From contig JAMKCH010001578.1 in NCBI GenBank assembly GCA_023653785.1, positions 55,362 to 119,361 on the forward strand: 64,000 bases of DNA, written 5' to 3'. How positions within the stretch are numbered: the first letter of the stretch is position 1; each line of letters starts with the position of its first letter. The notes below the pieces were generated by a model. The model was not told where the DNA came from. It did not search any database and was given only the letters and a program-made list of their open reading frames with translations. Source of the stretch: Ophioderma brevispina (Eukaryota; Echinodermata; Ophiuroidea; Amphilepidida; Ophiodermatidae). Below, in pieces: positions 12,105-20,433 of this stretch. The translations under genes and the position numbers were made by a program.

Positions 12105-12510
12105 TACTGAATGCAAATGTGAATGGAAAAATGTCACGTCCTGCCACAACTTTGGACATGGTTCAAAGTCCCTTTAAAAGGCTTTTCACTACATTTGTTT
12201 TTACATGTTTGAAAAGCCTCACTAAATAACTCAACAAACTAAAACAATTCAAACTGATGGGCTCAACAGGGTTATAATGGCAGCTGAAAACAAAAATACA
12301 TGTTTTTCAGGTTGACAGCTGATTGACCAGATTTTGATGATTGGAGCCCAAGTGTCCCCTGAATTACAAAGAGAAGGAACTTGGTTAAGATAGTGGAGGT
12401 AGGCCTTGTAGTGACTTAAGTGCAAATACCCACAATGATCTTCCAGGCCTCTCTATTTTTACACAGGGTGGTCCCAAAGTGAAAATTGCTAAAGTTGCAT
12501 CTACCTATGA
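12105..12510. mobile_element. Fragment related to the 1.67-kb TIR element at 61.5-63.2 kb
   Basis: The segments 'gaatggaaaaatgtcacgtcc', 'atggcagctgaaaacaaaa', 'gaaggaacttggttaagat', 'ggaggtaggcc' and a final 'aaattgctaaagttg' occur in the same order and orientation as at about 62780-63160. This is therefore the diverged right-hand part of a second copy. No intact terminal inverted repeat was found here. Confidence 0.7.
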
Positions 12511-12702
12511 AACAGGCCTATCGGCAAACAAAAAACGCCACAATATTTGATGGTAGAGCGGGCGAAGCAACTCGCCTCAGAGGCTGTGGTTGTGGTAAGC
12601 AGGATGAGAATAACCTCTGATTATGGTACATAATCAAAGGGAAAAGTACTTAAAACTTGGGATCTGTCACTGCAAAATTAAAGGTGACAAAATGTAGCTT
12701 AC

Positions 12703-12814
12703 CAATTCTTTGGTTAATAAACCTCTTCACAAATCCACTTCTGTCTGTACCTTGTCTGCAAAAGAACTTTGCAGTTTCTTCTGGTGACACTCGCCTTTTC
12801 CGTCGTGAAGACAT
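12703..12814 (-). CDS. SET-domain methyltransferase, exon 1 (start codon)
   Basis: ATG at 12814-12812 opens a 37-codon frame plus one base, ending at a donor TTG/GTAAGC. The peptide starts with a basic patch (MSSRRKRRVS), then PEETAKFFCRQGTDRSGF and RFINQRI, leading into the G-x-G turn in exon 2. A basic N-terminus followed by 'SPEE...GTDR.GF..RFI' just before the SET core fits KMT5A-like single-SET proteins. The joined exons give 147 residues, about the size of a minimal SET module. A possible acceptor (aaattag) abuts the ATG, so the 5' UTR may lie in a further upstream exon. Confidence 0.85.
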
Positions 12815-12825
12815 CTAATTTGGTG

Positions 12826-12871
12826 ACAATACAAGACAATAATTGTTTACAATACAAGACAATAATTGTTT
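12826..12871. repeat. Perfect 23-bp tandem duplication just upstream of the SET gene ATG
   Basis: Two identical 23-bp copies of a unit beginning acaatacaagacaataattg lie 12 bp beyond the start codon, in the 5' flank or 5' UTR of the minus-strand SET gene. Their identity suggests a recent duplication. Confidence 0.85.
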
Positions 12872-13255
12872 AATTCACTACCATATCTTTGATAAATAAT
12901 TTTTTATAGAGGATAGCCATAAGACCCCCCCAAAAATTGTTTGCTTGTCCTCAACTTTTTCTGAGGTAGTGCGGGTGGGCAGAAAAACTTTTTTTTTAAA
13001 AAGGCTCACTTATTTGGCACTGATTATTTCAGGTGTGAATTGGGATATTTACCTGTTATAACACTTCATTCATGTTTCAAACCAGATTAGAAGTGTGAAA
13101 AACTACTTTTACAATATTTAGAACATCAAAATTCAAAATGGTAAATTTTTTTTTAAAAATGGAATTTCAAAAATTAGGTGCGGTATTCTTTTGTACAGTA
13201 AAAACTTTTTTTCAGAGTTTCAAAATTAGGGGCGGACAACCAAACAATTTTTTTT

Positions 13256-13346
13256 TGGCCTAATGGATAGCGCACGCATCTTGTCTTCATGCAATATTGA
13301 TGCGCTCACTGATTCACAAGAGTGTGCCTGCTGCAAGTTCGAATGC
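13256..13346 (+). repeat. tRNA-like promoter relic (probable SINE head)
   Basis: TGGCCTAATGG at 13256-13266 matches a Pol III A box and AGTTCGAATGC at 13336-13346 resembles a B box. The A-B spacing of about 70 nt is too long for an intron-less tRNA and no cloverleaf folds cleanly. A tRNA-derived SINE head or tRNA pseudogene fits better than a functional tRNA gene. Confidence 0.5.
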
Positions 13347-13482
13347 CCAGCGGAGTGTGGTGGTCGAATCACATAGTCTGGCCCCTTCTTACCTTTATAT
13401 TCTCGCAATTCCTTAAAATTAGAATTATATAATATTGGATGGCTTTTTTTCGGGTGATATGAGAATATACCGCACGAGTCAT

Positions 13483-13523
13483 GAAAATATATCGAACGAG
13501 CCGAAGGCGAGTTCGATATTTTC
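13483..13523. repeat. 41-nt hairpin with gccgaaggc centre
   Basis: GAAAATAT-a-TCGAAC pairs with GTTCGATATTTTC, and the centre GCC-gaa-GGC pairs again. The hairpin lies between inverted 'ttatataatat' words at about 13425 and 13544, suggesting it is the middle of a small palindromic element of roughly 140 bp. Confidence 0.75.
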
Positions 13524-15412
13524 TTGACAAGTGGTTATATAATATGAAGCTGACTGTAAAATGCAACACAATTTGCAAAGTGGCGTATGGTAGTGACTTT
13601 CATGACTTTGCCATGGCCTATGAATTCTGTTACCCTGGCAGGCAGACTTAATCAAAGCAAGCTTCGAAAGCTAATTAGCCTTGTCTAAGTTGTGACACTG
13701 TCACTGAGTTGTTTTTCGCCAAGATACAATCTGGTGTGCTATGTCCGGTGGTATATTCTCTTCAGTTTTGTGTAGGATTCTTCTTCCTCATGTAACACAA
13801 CTGTGGTGTTTTGGTCATCTGTGTGTACGTGGCCATTTTCAATGTTTACGCTTTGAATACGATTCCCCGCTAAGCTACTGGAGCACCAACGCAGCAAGCA
13901 AGCCCGAGTAAAACTCATATACAGTTCATGGACGCTATAAAGGATCGCACATAATACTAGTGCTAAATAAGCTACCAAAACCAGGTAACAAAACTAACTG
14001 CACGGTACCAAAAAATACCTTTCAATGATTTTGAAATACTGTACAGTATTAAAAATATGCGGTATAGATGGAAGCTTCATAATTATTATATAATAATGAC
14101 TAGTATTGGATACGATGCCTTGATTTTATTTTTAAGTAGACTAAATAATAACAATACAAGGTATTTCTATTTATTTAGATTTAAAACAAACATTATTGAA
14201 ACGCCGTTCAATTTTTTATGCATTTCGTCAATGATCCCCAGCATGTGACGCCACCAGTTTGTAAGCGTTGGGCATATAGCTCGCATTAAGCGAACGCAGT
14301 GTATGCAGCTGTCAAATCGGTAATCAACTTGCTCGGTCTCATTCCCTGGTCTTGTTCTTTTTTGCCAACGGGGGATTTTTTGTGCTGTTTTGTATCAGGG
14401 TTATGGCTAGCAGTTTTTGAGCACCATGCATAATTTCAGGAAAAAAGAGTGTTATATGTAGTATTGTTTTAAAGGTTTTTTTGGATTCTTTTTGCTTATG
14501 AAGTGTCTTTTGATTCAAAAACTCATTCTTCAGTGGTGGACGGCACATGTGAGTGCCGGGCGGCACCGCTTAGTGCCACCCCCAGTAGCTAAAAGAACCC
14601 TGTAACAAATTAAACCTTCTAAGCTAAGAATTTTGCTAAAATACAAGGTTGGCCATCTACTTACCAAGTTATTATTGGCTCACACAAATCCTGCTACATG
14701 TAGCTAAGGGAGTGTTGATAAATACTTTGGTGGGGGGCTAGAAAAGTTGGAGCCTCGGACATCAAACATTTATTGGATCGCCCCTTTTCAAGGGTTATTT
14801 TTTTACCCCCCCCCCCTTCTTAAGGGTCTAAAATGTTTGGGTCCCCCAAATAAACTCATATTAGACACTGAGAGAAAAAGCTGCACTACAGTAAATACCG
14901 ATAGAGATTCATATTATATCAACACCATTGTATTCATGTACATTTTAGAAAGCAGAACGTTGTATAGCTAGTGGCGTAGATTTCTCTTTGACATTGGGGG
15001 GAGTAATGATGTTCGTGAAAACTTTCCTGATGGAGAAAGAAAGTAGGTCTACATATACCAGCTTTTACTCACAAGATAACTTTTGATGCACTGTATGCGA
15101 AACGTACAAACAAACAAAATCAACACTTAGAACTTCAAATTCAAATCAGAACAAATTTGCGCAAATCGTGCAAATATTTGCCATTTTTAAACTAAAATCA
15201 TCAAATATAAAAGTTATTTTGATTAAAAACATCCTTGAGCATCAACATGGAAAGGGGAGGTGTTTGTATGGACCATCCCCTTCTATCAAAATATTGGGGT
15301 ATATATATACCCCGATCTCCTAATCTGTACCTAAGAGTATAGTATTTACATGTACATGTATTTTAATGAAGTATGGGGATTTGGGAATGGCATGTGAACG
15401 CTATACCACCAT
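13524..15412. other. Spacer without recognised genes
   Basis: AT-rich DNA with a poly-C run near 14805 and a copy of the 'agtggcgtag' word near 14971, which resembles the end of the hAT-type MITE at 28858. Short open frames on both strands have no recognisable motifs or splice support. Confidence 0.5.
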
Positions 15413-15541
15413 TCATGCTAAACTTTCGTCAAGCATAGTCCAACCAGTGATTGTCTCTTCCAAGTGTATGGCAAAGGGTTCAAGTAATGGTGGTTCAAAA
15501 TTTGTATTTTGATGCTGCATGCTGTCTGGAACATATCCTAG
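15413..15541 (-). CDS. Unrecognised protein, candidate terminal exon
   Basis: Acceptor gactgactgccag precedes 15541. The phase-0 frame, as required by the upstream exon, runs 42 codons to TGA at 15413-15415. The peptide includes LGYVPDSMQH, FEPPLLEPFAIHLEETI and ends TGWTMLDESLA. I do not recognise the family. Support is phase agreement and protein-like composition only. Confidence 0.42.
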   Translation of the reverse strand, partial: LGYVPDSMQHQNTNFEPPLLEPFAIHLEETITGWTMLDESLA

Positions 15542-15902
15542 CTGGCAGTCAGTCATAAAGGAGTGTTTTGTGCCACAAATGGAAATATTCGTAAATAAAT
15601 TAGACATGTGAAAGCTACAAATTACGTTCCCTACTAAAACACGGATCCGGATCCCGACACGGATCGACAGATCCATGGCCAGAAGGGCCAAACTACAAGC
15701 AGGCCAAAAGGGAATGACACCTGTCTATCTATACCTGCTATCTATCAGGCAAGATCACAGTCACAATATATACAATGGACATGTCTTTAGAAAATTACAA
15801 AACTGCGTAAAATCAAAATACACAGGATATTCCCTAATTTGAAATATGCCCTCCAGTAGCTCTTGCTGCTATGATATATGTTTAGTAACTCATTAAACTT
15901 AC

Positions 15903-16045
15903 CCTAGTCCTGAGATCTTCCTCCATAACCAGAGCCAAGATTGTAAGCAGCACTGTAAACAACTCAAGGCTAATAATGCTGACGTCCTGTTGACTGGTCT
16001 GGATGATAGCTTCAACACAGCTAGAAGCTGGTACTGGTAGGATTG
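15903..16045 (-). CDS. Unrecognised protein, internal exon
   Basis: A 143-nt exon with a strong pyrimidine tract acceptor (tttcctctattcctcag) and a consensus donor (AGG/GTAAGT). It takes two bases to complete the codon left open by the exon at 16650-16803 and ends in phase 0. The peptide AILPVPASSCVEAII, then SLELFTVLLTILALVMEEDL, looks like amphipathic helices of an armadillo/HEAT-type or all-helical protein. The family cannot be named from sequence alone. Splice signals and phase make this the best-supported exon of the three. Confidence 0.6.
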
Positions 16046-16410
16046 CTGAGGAATAGAGGAAAGTCAATCACAGGAGGATCAAATATGGGAAAGAAACCCA
16101 CAAAAGGATAAAGTTATTACACCAATTCCCATAGTGAAAATGCACTGAAAATACAAGAGGGAATTTTGGAACTTGACTATCCCCTAAATAACTAGCTAAT
16201 TCATCTAGACCACGTCCATTTTTCAAGATTACCACAAAGAACTGCCACAGGCCTTCAGAATTACAGAGATCACCATTTGAAATTGTTATTTATGATACCT
16301 TTTCAGAAATACAGCATTTAAGACAATTATATTCTTTTATCTTCTCCCAATGTAACACCTAAACATAAAAGAAAATGTGTGCACCTAGCCAGGTTTGAAC
16401 CTGCAAATTT

Positions 16411-16494
16411 CTATGTTCCTCTTGATTATCTTAGTTTACACAAAAGAACCGACTATGTTCCTCTTGATTATCTTAGTTCACACAAAAGAACCGA
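16411..16494. repeat. Tandem duplication of a 42-bp unit
   Basis: Two adjacent 42-bp copies beginning ctatgttcctcttgattatc differ at one position (tttaca versus ttcaca). Just to the left, at 16390-16404, is a B-box-like word (ggtttgaacc), so the duplication may lie within a degraded tRNA-like or SINE sequence on the minus strand. Confidence 0.85.
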
Positions 16495-16649
16495 CTGATA
16501 ACATTTCACGGTTTTTTCAGACATACACTGTACTGGAGGACAAAGTGATTTTGTGTAATTGATGTATCTAAATGATGGCAGCGGGTCCAAATTTGTCCAA
16601 CCTAGTTGATACCTGATTTCAGAAAATTAGGAATCCTGAGTTATCTCAC

Positions 16650-16803
16650 CTGTTTCACCACGACAGACTTCAGGAAGAGCCAAGGTGTACAGATATCTTG
16701 AAGATGAGGCTTAAGATTCTTTTGTGGGGGTTCCTCTTATAATTGCAGCACAGGTCATCAGCACAGAAGGCTGTTGGATGATTGCAAGGCTGGCAACACA
16801 AGT
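16650..16803 (-). CDS. Unrecognised protein, upstream exon with one in-frame stop
   Basis: A 154-nt candidate exon with acceptor tttactgcag before 16803 and consensus donor ACAG/GTGAG after 16650. It leaves one base that the next exon completes. The frame reads TCVASLAIIQQPSVLMTCAA then IIRGTPTKES, then a TAA at 16711-16713, then ASSSRYLYTLALPEVCRGET. Apart from that stop the whole exon is open and protein-like, so this is a pseudogene, a sequencing error, a polymorphic stop, or an exon that really starts after the stop. Confidence 0.45.
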
Positions 16804-16917
16804 CTGCAGTAAACCTCAGGGCTCACTAAGAAGCATACAAGTTCTGCAGTATAACTTAAAACCTATATCAATAAATAAAAGGTAAAACTGGGTGATTCAA
16901 AAACATACATAAATTGG

Positions 16918-17259
16918 TTAAAGATGGGTGTTCCGATCACTTTTTGGACCCCCCGACTTACCCGGAAGTTGATGCAATTTTGGAACATGAAAAGCCGTAT
17001 TTTTCTCACTACTGTCCTGAACTTTCTGCTTCCAAATCCTTTTCTTTTTAAAGATACAGCTAAAATATACCGAATTACTGGATACAGGGAAATTACTCTT
17101 TACTACACAGTATTAAAGGCATAGGCAGTTGTAATACACATAAATGCTTCTCAAATCAAAACGACTTTACCGATTTTGCTGAAACTTGGAAATATTTTCT
17201 ATTTGGGTGGTACTCCTTTATATGTATAAAAATTCATAAATCGGAACATACACCTTTAA
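16918..17259. mobile_element. TTAA-flanked MITE, copy B
   Basis: The left end reads TTAAAGATGGGTGTTCCGAT and the reverse complement of the right end reads TTAAAGGTGTATGTTCCGAT, about 20 bp of inverted termini bounded by TTAA on both sides (16918-16921 and 17256-17259). An internal segment (aatcaaaacgactttaccga) resembles the corresponding part of copy A, so this belongs to a related subfamily. A 66-codon open frame across it is incidental. Confidence 0.82.
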
Positions 17260-17389
17260 TGATTGATCATTCTTGTCATATATCTACATAACACATGGAT
17301 AGGAAGCATATGAACCAAAGTTGGTGGGTTGTCTATAAATTAACACCTTCTCTGTCAAAGCAGATCAAATTTTCCCACAGATGTGCGTC

Positions 17390-17760
17390 AACACGGAAGT
17401 TAATGCCGATTGCTAATAGCGTAGAGCAGAAGTTGTGATTGGCTGGTGGATCACGTAAGAGACCACTCTTTAAGCCCCGCCTCATGTACGCGCTCATGAC
17501 GGCGCGCGTGTCTCTCACCTCTGAAGGATTTTGACAAGGAGTTTGACTGATAGTTTGATGACGTAATACCCAGTCGTTTTGTCACAGAGACTAGGCCCTT
17601 AATCTGATCTCTAGCTGTTGAATAAATGTCAACTTTGGCTTCGCTGCTATTGACTCCCGGCAATACTGGTCGCTAGTGGAGATTTTAAACTATGACATGA
17701 TCAGAGATTAGTCGTCGTCTCTCAGTCGCGGAGTCCGGAGACTATGACTACTGTATGAAA
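17390..17760 (-). promoter_or_regulatory. CpG-dense promoter-like block
   Basis: The block is far richer in CpG than its flanks. It contains an inverted CCAAT box (GATTGGCTG, 17437-17445), a GC-box-like GCCCCGCCTC (17474-17483), CpG clusters (gacggcgcgcgtg) and a CRE-like TGACGTAA (17559-17566). It lies about 0.6 kb upstream of the minus-strand exons at 16.8-15.4 kb and could drive them. It could equally serve a plus-strand transcript. No TATA box or certain first exon was found. The words match consensus sites; their function is inference. Confidence 0.45.
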
Positions 17761-18244
17761 TCACCTTATATGGTGTTGCTATGAGAGCCTAGGCTATAAG
17801 CCTTATTGCTAATCGCCAAAATGATAGATCACAAAGGATGATCAAGGGCTCAAATTCGACGCGAATCCCCGAATCAGATTCGCGTGGGATTCTCGCCGCA
17901 ATGACGGTACGGGAATCCAATCAGATTCGCGTAAAACTTGCCGTAAGCTTACTCAAATCCTCCATTTTTTGTGGTCAATTAGTCATATTTTACGATTAAC
18001 GATGTTTCTTGTATTGATAAAAAGCTTACTTTGTAGCGGATAGCGCATTTTTTTCATCTCAGCGCAGAAAAAAAATTCCTCACAAGATCAAGGGCACCGC
18101 GCACGCGACTTGTGTATTCATGTGTGTGACAATAATGACATCATTAAAAAAGCTTATACACTATCGGAAGCCCGATTGCTAGTTCTGCATTTTGTCAATG
18201 GTAGGTCACGAACCGGAAGTGCAAATTTCAGGTTTCTTGTGAGA

Positions 18245-18599
18245 TTAAAGGTAGACTTTCCGATTTTACTATGTTATTTTCTTACATTGAACGAACCAAT
18301 GTCAGCCACAAAACATGTCTGCCAAGTTTCAGTTGCATCGAAGTTGTAGTTTTATGTTTAGAAGCAATTATGGTGTGTTGCAAAGCCCTATTCTTCACTC
18401 TATGTAAGCTTATTATTTACTGTCGGAAGGCGGACAATTTCAAACTTTTTTGGTCATATCTTCCGTTTGGTACAGTATTTCATCATAATATTTCACCCAC
18501 TTCGCCAGAAAAATATGACGGTTAAACTGATACCAAAATCTCCGAATGTCAGAAAAATTGCATGTGTAAGAGACTGACGATCGGGGAGTCCACTTTTAA
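18245..18599. mobile_element. TTAA-flanked MITE, copy C
   Basis: Left TTAAAGGTAGACTTTCCGAT and reverse-complemented right TTAAAAGTGGACTCCCCGAT. The right TTAA (18596-18599) is also the left TTAA of the next element. It shares an internal word (tgttgcaaagccctattc) with copy E at 38637-38962. Open frames of 79 and 84 codons overlap it but have no recognisable function. Confidence 0.82.
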
Positions 18600-19631
18600 A
18601 GGCCGACTCAGAGATTTCAAAATATAATATTTTGGTAAAATAATTAAAAATAGTCAACTAAAACTAAAGATGGTAACCTAAAATACACAATTCCAAAGTT
18701 TGAGATGAATCGGATTTTTGGTTTTCACACAGTAAACATGTATAGTATTACTTGCCATAGGATACTAGTGATCAACTGCTCACCTTGGAAAACTACGCCA
18801 ACGAGGGCGAAGCCCGAGGGTGAGCAATTTTCTAATTGGCAAAAGTTTTAGTTTAAATTCACTATTTCATATCCCTACAGCTGCACTGAACTCTTATCTA
18901 AATTTTATTCCACAGCACCAGTAGCAAATTATGTCTCTATCTACTTTTCTGGATAAAGAAAGTCTTCCCATGCATGCCATGTACATCCGAATTGCACTAG
19001 AAATTCCCGTCGACTGACCGGTCTCGCAAGTTCAGGAAGTTAGACGTTACGCTGGTTCCCTGCAACTTTGGTCTCTCACCATTTCACAATTGACATATCT
19101 GAGCCATGAAGCGAAGCCCGAGACGCATGGAACCAGCGTAGTCAGCCGTTCCGTCAGCGTTTGTTGATTCGCACTGGAAGACATTTTAGGGCTTTGAGAA
19201 GCAAATTTATTTGTTGGATTTTGACATGAAAGAGATCAAAAAAATTAGGGTGATTAGGGTGAATATTCGGACTCAGGATAGTCTCAGGTATTTATAGAAT
19301 TCCGTTTCGAGGGCCAAATGCTCATATAGGGAAATGGGGGGTAGGCTGCGGGGAAAAAAATTCCTGTAGCCTATTCATTTGTACGGTAATGAAAAACTAA
19401 AGCAATTTGAATACACTTTTTAATAGGATACAAGTGTGTATAACAAAATTTCCGGATCCGGAATTTTAGAACAAAGTTGAGATTTTTTATATGAAGGACA
19501 TCAAATTGAGCTTAGCTTAGTTATTTCACACAGTGATTAGTATATGGACAATCATTATGTACATGCAAAAAACACAATGTGTTTGAAAATTGAGGGCGCC
19601 CTCCTGGGGAAATCTGAGTCAGCCAGTTTAA
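18596..19631. mobile_element. TTAA-flanked MITE, copy D, split by an insertion
   Basis: The left end TTAAAGGCCGACTCAGAGAT and the right end, whose reverse complement reads TTAAACTGGCTGACTCAGAT, match copy A at 4061-4424 in reverse orientation. Removing 18771-19436 leaves about 370 bp, almost the length of copy A. It abuts copy C on a shared TTAA. Confidence 0.85.
18771..19422. mobile_element. 652-bp insertion in MITE D with 14-bp target duplication
   Basis: ATAGGATACTAGTG (18757-18770) and ATAGGATACAAGTG (19423-19436) flank the insert and differ at one base. Copy A has a single 'ataggatac' at the equivalent place. A ~14-bp duplication suggests target-primed (SINE/LINE-like) or other long-TSD integration. 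The insert contains 'gagggcgaagcccgagg' and 'aagcgaagcccgagacg' words. No reverse transcriptase, clear poly-A or Pol III boxes were recognised, so the class is unknown. Confidence 0.75.
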
Positions 19632-19779
19632 GGCCCCTTTTTAAACTCGCCAATCACCCAAAAAATTCATCGATATAAAATATCGTCGATATTTATTGTT
19701 GCAGGTAGTCTCAAACTCCATCATGTTTGTACTCTGTATTGCATAGATTTACTTCCCAAAAATTATATCAGAGCAGACA

Positions 19780-20213
19780 TTGTCTTTTGAGGCGCACGCG
19801 CGCGATCGCGCACAGTCGCGCATCTAAATGCTTTGAGTCCGAGCGATTTATCGCGCATCTTGTTAAAAGCCGGCTGCGAGTTTTCTACCTTCGTATTTGA
19901 GCCGGCAACCCAGCAAAATACTTTCTTTGGCAATATTTAATGATAAATGATCACAGAACACTATGCTTTACCAGTTACACGCAATTTTCAGATAGTGTGA
20001 ATGGCTAGTAAATCGGTGTCGAGAGCAAAAATCTGCGGATATTAAATCCACAAATGTATCGGAACTCCAATGGAAATACCGCATGGACAGTGTACGAAAA
20101 ATGAACACGGACTATGTGTAAATAATGCATGAAGTAAACGTCGTAAATTTAAAGCCTCGCACCGTTAATCGCACATGGTTTTGTTTTGATTGAGCCGAGT
20201 TTTGATATCTACG
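19780..20213 (+). promoter_or_regulatory. CpG-rich 5' flank of the 20.2-kb exon
   Basis: The block opens with an unusually CpG-dense run (gcgcacgcgcgcgatcgcgc) near 19792 and stays CpG-rich up to the ATG at 20214. In this AT-rich window such a patch next to an open frame suggests a promoter or CpG island. No TATA box was found. Confidence 0.4.
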
Positions 20214-20433
20214 ATGGCGCCTCGGGCGAAAGAAGTTGAGGGATCTTACAAACATTACGGAAGTAGAATTTAGATAATATTTTCGACATCAAGAAAGAAC
20301 GATAGACGGTACCACCTTCGTGGTCAAATTGATTTGTAAACTATGCACGAAACATGTTCAAAGAAATGAAAGGTGCCGGGGAAAAGCGTACCCGATTACA
20401 AGTAAGAACATACTTGACAGTGACACACGTTGA
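20214..20433 (+). pseudogene. Frameshifted 5' exon with CxxC motif, unidentified
   Basis: ATG at 20214 in a good context (acgATGG) reads MAPRAKEVEGSYKHYGSRI and hits TAG at 20271. From 20278 another frame continues with YFRHQERTIDGTTFVV, then KLICKLCTKHVQRNERCRGK, then AYPITSKNILDSDTR to TGA at 20431. The two parts look like one protein broken by a 1-2 base indel near 20265-20280. The C-x2-C pair with later basic residues and histidines recalls a BED-type zinc finger of hAT-related proteins. The full Cys/His set cannot be aligned, so the identification is weak. A donor-like AAAAC/GTGAGC lies near 20481. Confidence 0.4.

Noticed and set aside
13256..13346. Functional tRNA gene
   Set aside because: A and B boxes are present but too far apart and no cloverleaf can be folded; annotated as a tRNA-like relic.
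16380..16410. tRNA or SINE on the minus strand based on a ggttcaaacc B-box word
   Set aside because: No A box or cloverleaf could be identified; only the 42-bp duplication beside it is reported.
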